Positions 34,329-42,179 of a stretch of DNA of 64,000 nucleotides are shown here, piece after piece. This DNA is from Comamonadaceae bacterium 2PF (GTDB lineage: Bacteria; Pseudomonadota; Gammaproteobacteria; Burkholderiales; Burkholderiaceae_C). A program made the translations under genes and the position numbers. The notes under the pieces are model-generated. The model was not told the DNA's origin. It searched no databases and saw only the letters and a list, made by a program, of their open reading frames with translations. The number at the start of each line of letters is the position of its first letter. The first letter of the stretch is position 1. The DNA is taken from positions 1 through 64,000 of the forward strand of contig SCMV01000014.1 in NCBI GenBank assembly GCA_005502875.1, given 5' to 3'.

Positions 34329-35159
34329 TCAGTTCAGTCGGGCGTACAGGCCGGTCACCCGGTCCATGATCTGCAGGATGTTTTCGCTGCTGCGCAGCAC
34401 CTCGGCGCCGTGGCGTGGGTTGCGCGCGTTGCGGTCGATGCGGCTGAGCGCATTGTCGAAGAAGACCCATTGCTGGCGGGCCAGAGACAACTCATCGCGG
34501 ATGGTGTTGGTGACCTCGGGCGCCGATTCAAGCAAGGTCAGCGCACCGAGGAATTCGCGTTTGGCCGTCTCGAGTTCGCGCTGCTGAGCCGGGTCGGCAG
34601 CGCTCCAGGTGAGGCTGAGGTAGCACTTGGCCGATCGCTGCGAAAGCATGCGCTGGCGTCCCGCCACATTGACCAGTTTGCCGACCGGTTTGCCCGAGAG
34701 TTGCTCCAGCTGCACGGTGCCCTGGTGGGCCAGGGCGAGCACGCGTGCGTCCAGGCTCAGCAGCTTGGGCGCCTGTTCACGCTTGGGTGCGGCGCCAACG
34801 AGCGCCAGTTTGTAGTCGCTCCAAACACCTTCGAGTTGCTGATAGGTGGTGCGGATGGCCGGTTGCGAGGCGTAGGCCTTGAGCTCGACCAGCTGCCGGT
34901 CGAACGTGGCCATCGACTCGGCCAGGATGCGCGCGGCCTTGTCTGGCTCGATGCCTTGACCGATGGCCAGCCAGGCCTTGGCCATGCGCTGAGACAGCAT
35001 GCGCTGACGACCGGCTTTGTTGATGGCGTCGTTGATGTCGATCACCTGGGCACGAGCCGTGGCTGGCGCCATGCCAAGCGGTGCGATGAACGCGGTGAGG
35101 GCCACGCCTGTCAGCCCTTGCAGGCAGGTGCGGCGTTGATCGTTGTACAACTGGGGCAT
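34329..35159 (-). CDS. exported protein with two PilJ/NarX-type P-box motifs
   Basis: 276 residues. A signal peptide with a Tat-like start (NDQRRTCLQGLTGVALTAF) leads to a periplasmic all-helical protein. It contains two copies of the motif found in PilJ-type and NarX-type sensor domains: DINDAINKAGRQRMLSQRMA (41-60) and KLVNVAGRQRMLSQRSAK (161-178). In NarX/NarQ the equivalent P-box (AINKAGSLRMQSYR) binds nitrate. There is no transmembrane anchor beyond the signal and no kinase or methyl-accepting domain. It sits between nasA and the NirB-like gene in the nitrate operon. I infer a free-standing nitrate or nitrite-binding helical protein. Confidence 0.8.
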   Translation of the reverse strand: MPQLYNDQRRTCLQGLTGVALTAFIAPLGMAPATARAQVIDINDAINKAGRQRMLSQRMAKAWLAIGQGIEPDKAARILAESMATFDRQLVELKAYASQPAIRTTYQQLEGVWSDYKLALVGAAPKREQAPKLLSLDARVLALAHQGTVQLEQLSGKPVGKLVNVAGRQRMLSQRSAKCYLSLTWSAADPAQQRELETAKREFLGALTLLESAPEVTNTIRDELSLARQQWVFFDNALSRIDRNARNPRHGAEVLRSSENILQIMDRVTGLYARLN

Positions 35160-35219
35160 GCTGGAACCTGGCGCGCAGCAGCCTTGGGGCCGCTTGCGCA
35201 TTGCATGAAAGGCGCCGAC

Positions 35220-36467
35220 TCAGGCCGCAGCCTGGAGCGCAGGATCGTTGACCGCGCCAAACATCAGGCGGTCGCGGTGAGCGGAGATCGACCGGCCTTC
35301 GCGGATCAACTGGAAGTACTGGCTGCCGTCTTCGGTGTCGCCATACAGGCAGGCCCCGACGAGCTTGTCGCCACGGATCACCAACTTCTTGTAGGTGCCG
35401 CCCATCGGGTCGGACAGCACGATCACCTCGGTGTCGTCGCCACCCATGAAGTCGCCCGCAGAAAACAGGTTGATGCCCGTGACCTTGAGCTTGGTCGACA
35501 CCTGCGAGCCCAGGTAGCGCCCGATGCCCAGGCGCGCCAGGTGGTTGGCCACCACCTTGCCCTGTTCGTACAGCGGCGCCACCAGTCCGTAGGCCACGCC
35601 CCGGTGCGAGGCGCATTCGCCCACCGCGTAGATGCGAGGGTCGGTGACGGTCTGCATGGTGTCGGTGACGCTGATGCCGCCTCGGCCATCGTGGGCGCAG
35701 CCAATGCCTGCGCTGCGCGCCAGCTCGGTGTTGGGGCGGATGCCAGCTGCCATCACCACCAGATCGGCCAGCACTTCCTGTCCGTCCTTGAAGCGAACGG
35801 CCCGCACGCGGCCGGCCCCGTCGTCCAGCAAAGCTTCGGTCTGTGCGGGCAGCAGGAAGCGGATGCCGCGATCTTCCAGGGCGCGCTGCAACAGCTTGCC
35901 GGCGACCTCGTCGAGCTGCCGCTCGAGCAGCCATGGTGCCAGGTGCACCACGGTGACTTCCATGCCGCGCTGGCGCAGGCCGTTGGCGGCCTCCAGACCC
36001 AGCAGGCCGCCACCGATGACGACCGCGTGGCGGTGCGTGGCGGCGGTTTGGATCATGGCCTGCGTGTCGGCGATGTCGCGGTAGGCGATCACGCCTTCGA
36101 GCTCCTTGCCGGGCACGGGCAGGATGAAGGGGTTCGAGCCGGTGGCCAGCAGCAGCCTGTCGTAAGGCTCCTCTGAACCATCGTCGGCGATGACGACCCG
36201 GCGTGCGCGGTCGATGCGCGTGACCTTGCGGCCCATGCGCAGGCGGATGCCGTGCTCCTCGTACCAGCTCACCGGGTTGAGGATGATCTCGTCGATCGTC
36301 TGCTCACCGGCCAGGACCGGTGACAACATGATGCGGTTGTAGTTCGGGTGCGGTTCGGCCCCGAACACGGTGATGTCATGCAGGTCGGGCGCGAGCTTGA
36401 GCAGCTCTTCCAGGGCCCGAACGCCAGCCATGCCATTGCCCACCATCACCAACTTCTGTTTGGTCAT
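35220..36467 (-). CDS. NirB-like NAD(P)H/FAD-dependent electron-transfer subunit for nitrate assimilation
   Basis: 415 residues covering only the N-terminal flavoprotein portion of NirB (full NirB is about 800-850). The FAD motif is LVMVGNGMAGVRALEELL near 5, the NAD motif is VVIGGGLLGLEAANGLRQRG near 148, and IYAVGECASHRGVAYGLVAP near 275 is the second FAD contact. The C-terminal segment (VTGINLFSAGDFMGGDDTEV, ACLYGDTEDGSQYFQLIREG) belongs to the NirB extension. The siroheme and cluster half is absent, so this cannot reduce nitrite by itself. In Klebsiella-type systems such a flavoprotein (NasC) passes electrons from NADH to NasA, and that is the likely role. First gene of the operon, downstream of the sigma-54 element. 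Confidence 0.9.
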   Translation of the reverse strand: MTKQKLVMVGNGMAGVRALEELLKLAPDLHDITVFGAEPHPNYNRIMLSPVLAGEQTIDEIILNPVSWYEEHGIRLRMGRKVTRIDRARRVVIADDGSEEPYDRLLLATGSNPFILPVPGKELEGVIAYRDIADTQAMIQTAATHRHAVVIGGGLLGLEAANGLRQRGMEVTVVHLAPWLLERQLDEVAGKLLQRALEDRGIRFLLPAQTEALLDDGAGRVRAVRFKDGQEVLADLVVMAAGIRPNTELARSAGIGCAHDGRGGISVTDTMQTVTDPRIYAVGECASHRGVAYGLVAPLYEQGKVVANHLARLGIGRYLGSQVSTKLKVTGINLFSAGDFMGGDDTEVIVLSDPMGGTYKKLVIRGDKLVGACLYGDTEDGSQYFQLIREGRSISAHRDRLMFGAVNDPALQAAA

Positions 36468-36513
36468 GTGCGTGCTCCATCAGCGGTATTCATCTTTTTG
36501 TGCCCCGGATGCA

Positions 36514-36529
36514 AGCAAGTAAAGGGCCA
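36514..36529 (-). promoter_or_regulatory. sigma-54 (-24/-12) promoter of the nas operon
   Basis: On the minus strand TGGCCC-TTTAC-TTGCT matches the sigma-54 consensus TGGCAC-N5-TTGCW with one mismatch and the invariant GG-N10-GC spacing. Transcription would start near 36503, about 36 nt before the flavoprotein ATG (36467). RpoN with NtrC is the usual control of nitrate assimilation. Confidence 0.7.
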
Positions 36530-36545
36530 GGGGTGGGGCAGGCCT

Positions 36546-36612
36546 CTGCACCGAATGCGGGCGCAGATCTTGCGAGCCGCATCGAAATCGGGCGTGGCAC
36601 CATGAGCGTGCG
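36546..36612. promoter_or_regulatory. two NtrC-type dyads upstream of the nas promoter
   Basis: GCAC-N7-GTGC at 36597-36611 is an exact fit to the NtrC half-site spacing and is centred about 100 bp upstream of the predicted start, a typical enhancer distance. A second, weaker dyad GCAC-N7-GGGC lies at 36548-36562. Both are upstream of the sigma-54 promoter and in the region shared with the divergent kinase-phosphatase gene. Confidence 0.55.
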
Positions 36613-36657
36613 TGCACACCAGCGACAAAACCAGAAAACGCTCCTGCTGAGGAAGAC

Positions 36658-38397
36658 ATGAGTTTCGACGTGGACATCGGCTGGGCCAGCGAGCGCGGGC
36701 CCCGCACCGAGATGGAAGACTTCGCTGCGGTGCGTCGTCCCGCCTCCGGTGAGGCGGCTTGGGGCGTCATCGCTGCCGTGGCCGATGGGGTGTCGCAAGG
36801 CGGCCTGGGCAAGGAGGCAGCGCAAACGACCGTGATGGGCCTGCTGCGCGACTGGTACGCCACCCCCGCCACCTGGGACCCGACCGTCGCGCTCGAGCGG
36901 CTGATCTCGGCCCAGAACGCCTGGCTGGTCGACCACAACCGCCGCCGTCAGTCGGTGCGCAGCGAAGACCGCGCGGGCGGCGCCGGCATGAGCACGCTCA
37001 CGGCGCTGGTGCTGCGCGCCCACGGCTACACCCTGGCCCACGTTGGCGACACCCGGGCTTGGCTGATCCGCCATGGCGAGTGCACCCAGCTGACGCAGGA
37101 CCACACGCTGGGCCAGCTCACGTTTCAGAACGGCTTGACGCGTGCCATCGGGCTCGACGAGTCCGTGAAAGTCGATTACTTCAGCGGCGACCTGCAGGTG
37201 CACGACATCTTCGTGCTCACCAGCGACGGCGTTCATGGCGTGCTGTCTGCTCGCCAGATCCAGCAATTTGCCCAGCAAGGTGCCTCGCAGGAAGTCGCCG
37301 ATGCCATGGTGGCCAAGGCCCTGGCCTCGGGTGGGCGAGACAACGCCACCGCGCTCGTGATCCGGGTCACCGGTCTGGACGTCGCCACGCTGGAAGACCA
37401 CACCCGGCGCAGCCATCAGCTCCCGGTGCCTCAGCGCCTCAAGGACGGCGAGGTGATCGATGGCATGCAGGTCCAAGCCCTGGTGTTCAACAACGGGGTG
37501 CACCGCGTCTACCGCGTCAAGCACCTGGCCACGGGCCGCGTTCAGGCCCTCAAGACCCTGCATGAAGCGCGCGCCAGCGACCCGCAAGAGCGCCAGATGC
37601 TGGCCCACGAAGCCTGGCTGGGCGCCCGCGTGTCAGAGCGCGAGGCCCGTGGCTTCCTCCACGTGGTCGAGCCTGAGGAGCCCACCTTCTTCTACACGCT
37701 GTCCGACTGGCTGGCGGGGCAATCGCTCGGTCACATGCTCGATCACGAGAAGCGATTCCCGGTGCACGAAATCGTGTCGGGCATCACCTCGTTGGTGCGC
37801 ACGCTGGGGCGCCTGCACCAGCATGGCGTCATCCACCGAGACATCAAGCCCGACAACCTGCACCTGGGCGACGACGGCCAGTGGCGCATCCTCGACCTGG
37901 GGGTCGCCCTCTCGGGCAAGGAGCCGGAGTCACTGCGCGTGTTGCACGCTGGCACGCCCAGCTACATGAACCCCGAGCAGTGGGGTGATGACCCTGGGCT
38001 GGCTCGCGCCACGTTCCAGTCCGACCTCTATGCCCTGGGCGTGTCGCTCTACGTCTGGCTGACGGGGCGGCTGCCTTATGGCGAGATCGAGCCCTATCAG
38101 ACGGCTCGATTCCGCCGCGACCCGGTGCCGCCCTCGCGGCTGAGGCCCGACGTGCCGATCTGGCTGGATCACATCGTCCTCAAGGCCGTGGCCCGCGAGC
38201 ACAAGCAGCGCTTCGAGACCGCAGAAGAAATGTTGCTGGCGCTCGAGAGGGGGGCCTCTCGCCCACTGAGCGCGCCGCCCGCCTCGCCCCTACTCAAACG
38301 CGACCCGACCGCCGTCTGGAAAATCGCCCTGGGTGTGTCGCTGCTGCTGAACTTCCTGCTGGTGTACTGGCTGGCGTTCCTGCCCAGCGGGCGCTGA
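36658..38397 (+). CDS. bifunctional PP2C phosphatase / Ser-Thr protein kinase, membrane anchored
   Basis: 579 residues. Residues 1-245 form a PP2C phosphatase with RGPRTEMEDFA, ADGVSQGGLGKEA, GMSTLTALVL with AHVGDTRAWLI, LTSDGVHGVL and GGRDNATAL, so the metal-binding acids are all present. Residues about 265-530 form a Hanks-type kinase: Lys in QALKTL near 300, HRDIKPDNL near 398, DLG in place of DFG (ILDLGVAL), and TPSYMNPEQW. The glycine-rich loop is degenerate (FNNGVHRVYRV). One C-terminal helix (IALGVSLLLNFLLVYWLAF) anchors it. Burkholderiales carry such fusions next to nitrate-assimilation genes. It diverges from the nas operon and converges with narK. Substrates unknown. Confidence 0.9.
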   Translation: MSFDVDIGWASERGPRTEMEDFAAVRRPASGEAAWGVIAAVADGVSQGGLGKEAAQTTVMGLLRDWYATPATWDPTVALERLISAQNAWLVDHNRRRQSVRSEDRAGGAGMSTLTALVLRAHGYTLAHVGDTRAWLIRHGECTQLTQDHTLGQLTFQNGLTRAIGLDESVKVDYFSGDLQVHDIFVLTSDGVHGVLSARQIQQFAQQGASQEVADAMVAKALASGGRDNATALVIRVTGLDVATLEDHTRRSHQLPVPQRLKDGEVIDGMQVQALVFNNGVHRVYRVKHLATGRVQALKTLHEARASDPQERQMLAHEAWLGARVSEREARGFLHVVEPEEPTFFYTLSDWLAGQSLGHMLDHEKRFPVHEIVSGITSLVRTLGRLHQHGVIHRDIKPDNLHLGDDGQWRILDLGVALSGKEPESLRVLHAGTPSYMNPEQWGDDPGLARATFQSDLYALGVSLYVWLTGRLPYGEIEPYQTARFRRDPVPPSRLRPDVPIWLDHIVLKAVAREHKQRFETAEEMLLALERGASRPLSAPPASPLLKRDPTAVWKIALGVSLLLNFLLVYWLAFLPSGR

Positions 38398-38429
38398 AGC
38401 GGTTGACCGCAGCCGAAGCGAGTCCACAA

Positions 38430-38462
38430 ACGACAAACCCCGCAGGCGGTGGCCTCGCGGGG
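38430..38462 (-). terminator. rho-independent terminator for narK
   Basis: Read on the minus strand, CCCCGC..GCGGGG (stem halves at 38457-38462 and 38438-38443) is followed by TTTGTCGTTTG. It lies about 90 bp after the narK stop, where a terminator for that leftward gene is expected. On the plus strand no T-tract follows, so it does not act on the kinase-phosphatase gene. Confidence 0.5.
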
Positions 38463-38554
38463 TGTCCGGCGACAGAAACTGAAAACTGCTTTCGGCGATC
38501 AGGAGCAGGCCTTGTGAGCCCGCCCCCGTCGTGACGGTGGCCTCGGAGTGAGGT

Positions 38555-39811
38555 TCAGCGGCTGGAGCTTGCGGTCTGGTTGAACGCGGCCGACGTGCCA
38601 CCGGAGGTGCGGGCGCGCCCGCCTTTTTCTGCCCAGGTGCGCGTCCAGCGGATCTGCATGACGCGCATCATGGCCAGCACGGCCACGCCCAGGACGGCGA
38701 AGGCCAGGAAGCCGTAGAAATAGGTGCCCAGGTGCTGCTTGGACAGGCCCATGGCGTTGGGGATGAAGCCGCCGCCCAACGCGCCGAGTTCACCGATCAT
38801 GGAGCCAGCCACGGCCGTGGTCAGGGGCCAGCGCAACGGCACCAGCTGAAAGAGCGCGCCATTGCCAGCCCCCAGCGAGGCAAAGCACAACATGAACAGC
38901 AAGGTGGTCAGCACCAGGCTCTGCCCCATCAAGCCACAGATCACCAGCGTGACGATCACCATCGACAGCACGGCCGTCAGGGTGTTGATGCCGCCCCACC
39001 GGTCGGACAACCAGCCTCCCACCACGCGGGTGGCGGAGCCCATCAGCGTGGCCAGCATGGTGAGCTGACCGGCCTCGATCTTGGTGACCTTGAACTGGTC
39101 GTAGAAGTAGGTGGGCAGGAAGTTGGCCAGGCCAATGAAGCCGCCGAAGGTGATCACGTAGATCAGGCTGAAGGCCCAGCCGTCCTTTTCGTAAAGGCAG
39201 GCGGTGTGCTCGCGGAAGGTTTGTTCTTCGCGGTCGGGCGGCTCTTTGGCGCAGATCGCCATGACGATCATGGGCAGCAGCATGGTGAACGCAGCCAGGC
39301 CGTAAACGGTCTGCCAGCCGAACTTCGTGGCCAGGGGGGGCGCGAACAACACGGCCAGCACGGTGCCGCTGTTGCCAGCGCCCGCGATGCCCATGGCCAG
39401 GCCCTTGTACTTGGGCGGGAACCAGCCCGATCCCAGCGACAGCGCGATGCCGAAGCTGCCGCCAGCGATGCCCAGCAGCACGCCCATGGCCAGCACCTCG
39501 TTGTGCGTGTCAACGAAGAAGTAACCGAAGGCCAGGGCCAGCACGATCAGCCCCATCTCGACCATCGCGGCGCTTTTGCGCCCGATGTACTGCGCCAGCA
39601 GCCCCAGCGGGAAACGCATCAGTGCACCGGCCAGGATGGGCACCGAGATCATGAAGCCCTTCTCAGCGGCGCTCAGGTTGAACGTCTCGCTGATGAAGGG
39701 GGCCATGGCGCCGTTGAGCACCCAGATGGCGAAGGTGAAGTCGAAATAAAGGAATGAAGCGAGCAGGGTCGGCATGTGCCCCGATCGCATGAAGGCTTTG
39801 TGGTCAGACAT
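38555..39811 (-). CDS. narK: NarK/NasA-type major facilitator nitrate/nitrite transporter
   Basis: 418 residues with twelve predicted helices. Both nitrate signature motifs are seen: GIAGAGNSGTVLAVLFAPPL in TM5 (about residue 146) and CFASLGAGNGALFQLVPLRW in TM11 (about residue 310). Arg in the TM2-TM3 region (LIMRFPLGLLAQ-type MRFPLG) fits the conserved nitrate-binding Arg. The start at 39811 is supported by GAGGTAACC just upstream; an ATG 27 bp further out has no such site. It lies divergent from dcd, converges with the kinase-phosphatase, and is preceded by a consensus sigma-54 promoter. It probably imports nitrate for NasA; H+ symport versus nitrite antiport cannot be told. Confidence 0.92.
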   Translation of the reverse strand: MSDHKAFMRSGHMPTLLASFLYFDFTFAIWVLNGAMAPFISETFNLSAAEKGFMISVPILAGALMRFPLGLLAQYIGRKSAAMVEMGLIVLALAFGYFFVDTHNEVLAMGVLLGIAGGSFGIALSLGSGWFPPKYKGLAMGIAGAGNSGTVLAVLFAPPLATKFGWQTVYGLAAFTMLLPMIVMAICAKEPPDREEQTFREHTACLYEKDGWAFSLIYVITFGGFIGLANFLPTYFYDQFKVTKIEAGQLTMLATLMGSATRVVGGWLSDRWGGINTLTAVLSMVIVTLVICGLMGQSLVLTTLLFMLCFASLGAGNGALFQLVPLRWPLTTAVAGSMIGELGALGGGFIPNAMGLSKQHLGTYFYGFLAFAVLGVAVLAMMRVMQIRWTRTWAEKGGRARTSGGTSAAFNQTASSSR

Positions 39812-39871
39812 GGTTACCTCAGCGGTTGCGTGCACCATCGTGGGTGACGCTTGTGTTTGTGCTTCAACACA

Positions 39872-39887
39872 TGCAATTCAGGTGCCA
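39872..39887 (-). promoter_or_regulatory. consensus sigma-54 promoter of narK
   Basis: Minus strand TGGCAC-CTGAA-TTGCA is a perfect match to the -24/-12 consensus TGGCAC-N5-TTGCW. The start would be near 39861, 50 nt before the narK ATG. An NtrC-like dyad GCAC-N7-GGGC (39897-39911) lies just upstream. This ties transporter and reductase to the same nitrogen control. Confidence 0.8.
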
Positions 39888-39902
39888 GCTTGGTGCGCAC
39901 GC

Positions 39903-39930
39903 TTGAGGGGCGTTTCGGATCAAGCACAAT
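39903..39930 (+). promoter_or_regulatory. dcd: putative sigma-70 promoter of dcd
   Basis: TTGAGG-N16-CACAAT (39903-39908 and 39925-39930) is a fair sigma-70 promoter, four of six matches in each box, with a predicted start near 39937 and the dcd ATG at 39958. It overlaps the NtrC-like dyad that serves narK, so the two promoters may interfere. Confidence 0.4.
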
Positions 39931-39957
39931 GTCGACCGACGTCACAGGAGCACACCC

Positions 39958-40526
<569 letters not shown>

Positions 40527-40527
<1 letters not shown>

Positions 40528-40604
40528 ACGGAGCGTGATTTTCGTCACATGAAAAGGTCTGTGGTGTGGGCATCCACAATGCACAGGCTTCATTACGCTC
40601 CGTT
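40527..40604. terminator. inverted repeat with nested hairpin after dcd
   Basis: AACGGAGCGTGA (40527-40538) pairs with TTACGCTCCGTT (40593-40604) at 11 of 12 positions, enclosing 54 nt with a smaller TGTGG..CCACA hairpin. A -10-like TACAAT (40604-40609) follows directly. It may end the dcd transcript or belong to a regulatory RNA. Confidence 0.45.
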
Positions 40605-40609
40605 ACAAT

Positions 40610-40751
40610 GAGGGCAGACACGAGGCGCCTGCTGCAAACTGGCGGTCGCCCGACTGCGAACAATGGGCAGCTTTTTTTGAAGGCTCGCCCGAATAACGGC
40701 AGAGAGTGACCCCGTCAGGTCAGCGAAAGCACCAAGTTGCTTGAGCTGACC
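40610..40751 (+). ncRNA. candidate structured RNA upstream of the DUF1801 gene
   Basis: A -10-like TACAAT ends at 40609. Within the next 150 nt, GCAGC followed by TTTTTTT (about 40666-40677) looks like a terminator end. At 40718-40751, GGTCAGC-GA-AAGCA and TGCTT-GA-GCTGACC form a 12-bp stem interrupted by a tandem GA/GA internal loop, a strong RNA-structure signature. No known RNA family is recognised. It could be a small RNA plus a leader for the next gene. Confidence 0.35.
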
Positions 40752-40813
40752 CGTGGGAGGGGGTGTGGCGGTGCCCGTGTCTGAAGTTGTACCTCTACCT
40801 GGCCCCGACCCCC

Positions 40814-41233
40814 ATGCGCCGACCCCTTCAATCACCAGCACTGGTCAACGCGTTCTACGACAGCCTGCGGCCCGAGCAGCGCGAGACCGCACAGATCATG
40901 CATCGCGCCATCCTGGCTGCGGCCCCCCACCTGCGCCCTGAGGTCAAGTGGGGCAACCTGTGTTTCATGAACGAGCACGACAACGTGCTGGCGCTGGTTT
41001 TGTTCAAGGCCAATGCGCACCTGCAGGTGTTCAACGGCGTGATGCTGCTGAGCGAATTCCCTGAACTGGAGGGCGCAGGCAAAGGCATGCGTCACGTGAA
41101 GTTCCGCTATCGCCAGCCTGTCAACGAACAACTCATCCGTGAACTGACGCTGGGCAGCCTCCAGGCGCTGGCGGTTCAGCAGGCCCGGCATGCTCGCTCG
41201 GCGACCCGCTGGGGCTCCGAGCGTCCGCAGTGA
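40814..41233 (+). CDS. DUF1801 domain protein (YdhG-like)
   Basis: 139 residues from the ATG at 40814. The alpha-beta DUF1801/YdhG fold is indicated by MHRAILAAAPHLRPEVKWGN near 33 and CFMNEHDNVLALVLFKANAH near 54, with RHVKFRYRQPVNEQLIRELT near 95. The family is small and cytoplasmic, lacks a firmly established reaction, and is sometimes called iron chaperone-like. The gene follows a structured intergenic region and precedes rnm/yciV on the same strand by 47 bp. Confidence 0.78.
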   Translation: MRRPLQSPALVNAFYDSLRPEQRETAQIMHRAILAAAPHLRPEVKWGNLCFMNEHDNVLALVLFKANAHLQVFNGVMLLSEFPELEGAGKGMRHVKFRYRQPVNEQLIRELTLGSLQALAVQQARHARSATRWGSERPQ

Positions 41234-41280
41234 CCCTTCAGTTGGCCAGGCTGCCTGCCGATTGTTAGCATGTGACAACC

Positions 41281-42138
41281 ATGCACCTGATCAACGCCGA
41301 CCTGCACTGCCACTCCAACGTTTCCGACGGCACCTTGACCCCGGAGGCGGTGGCCGAGCGCGCCGCCGCCAATGGCGTGGCGCTGTGGTCCCTCACCGAT
41401 CACGACGAGGTTGGCGGGCAGCACCGCGCGCATGCCGCCGCGGCCAGCCTGGGCATGGCTTACCTGCCCGGTGCAGAGATTTCGGTGACGTTCGCAGGCA
41501 AGACGGTGCACATCGTTGGCCTGGGTTTCGATCCCGATGACCCGCAACTGCTGCAGGGCTTGGCCGACACGCGCAACGGCCGTGAGCGACGCGCCCGTGA
41601 CATCGGCGATGAGCTGGCCAAGGTCGGCATCCCCGATGCTTTCGAGGGCGCGCTGAAGTTCGTGGGCAACCCCGACCTGATCTCGCGCACGCACTTCGCT
41701 CGCTACATCGTGGAGTTGGGCGTTTGCGCCGATCCCCACGACGTGTTCCGTCGCTACCTCGCCGAAGGCAAGCCTGGCTTCGTGCCGCACAGCTGGGCGC
41801 GTTTGAGCGACGCCGTGCGGTGGATCACCGGGGCCGGTGGCGTCGCGGTCATCGCTCACCCGGGTCGGTACGACTTCACCCCGAACGAAGAGTTCGCGCT
41901 GTTCAGCGAGTTCAAGGCACACGGCGGTCGGGGTGTCGAGGTCGTCACCGGCAGCCACACGGTGGCCGAGTACGCGCGTTACGCCGACATGGCGATCGAG
42001 TTCGATCTGCTTGCCTCGCGCGGCTCCGACTTCCATGACCCATCCGAGAGCCACACCGACTTGGGCGCCTTGCCTGATCTGCCAGGCAAGGTCACACCGG
42101 TCTGGGCGGCGTTGCAGGACCGCATCCTGCAGCCCTGA
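41281..42138 (+). CDS. rnm: PHP-domain 3',5'-nucleoside bisphosphate phosphatase / 5'-3' exoribonuclease (YciV/Rnm)
   Basis: 285 residues. The PHP metal-site motifs are in order: DLHCHSNVSDG near 7, LTDHDEVGG near 37, PGAEIS near 65, HIVGLGFD near 78, and AVIAHPGRYD near 191 with the closing SRGSDFHDP near 244. E. coli YciV (RNase AM/Rnm) removes short 5' RNA ends and hydrolyses pAp-type nucleotides. The ATG at 41281 gives the conserved start; the GTG at 41272 is an alternative. The next gene is yciO, the same order as in E. coli. Confidence 0.9.
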   Translation: MHLINADLHCHSNVSDGTLTPEAVAERAAANGVALWSLTDHDEVGGQHRAHAAAASLGMAYLPGAEISVTFAGKTVHIVGLGFDPDDPQLLQGLADTRNGRERRARDIGDELAKVGIPDAFEGALKFVGNPDLISRTHFARYIVELGVCADPHDVFRRYLAEGKPGFVPHSWARLSDAVRWITGAGGVAVIAHPGRYDFTPNEEFALFSEFKAHGGRGVEVVTGSHTVAEYARYADMAIEFDLLASRGSDFHDPSESHTDLGALPDLPGKVTPVWAALQDRILQP

Positions 42139-42179
42139 GGCGGCGCCCTGATGGGCGGCATTCGCGTTAGTCTTGGGCC

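Noticed and set aside
40610-40751. 6S RNA or 4.5S SRP RNA
   Set aside because: The GGAAGGAAGCAG-like SRP loop and the long rod with a central bubble typical of 6S RNA are not seen; the region is kept as an unclassified RNA candidate.
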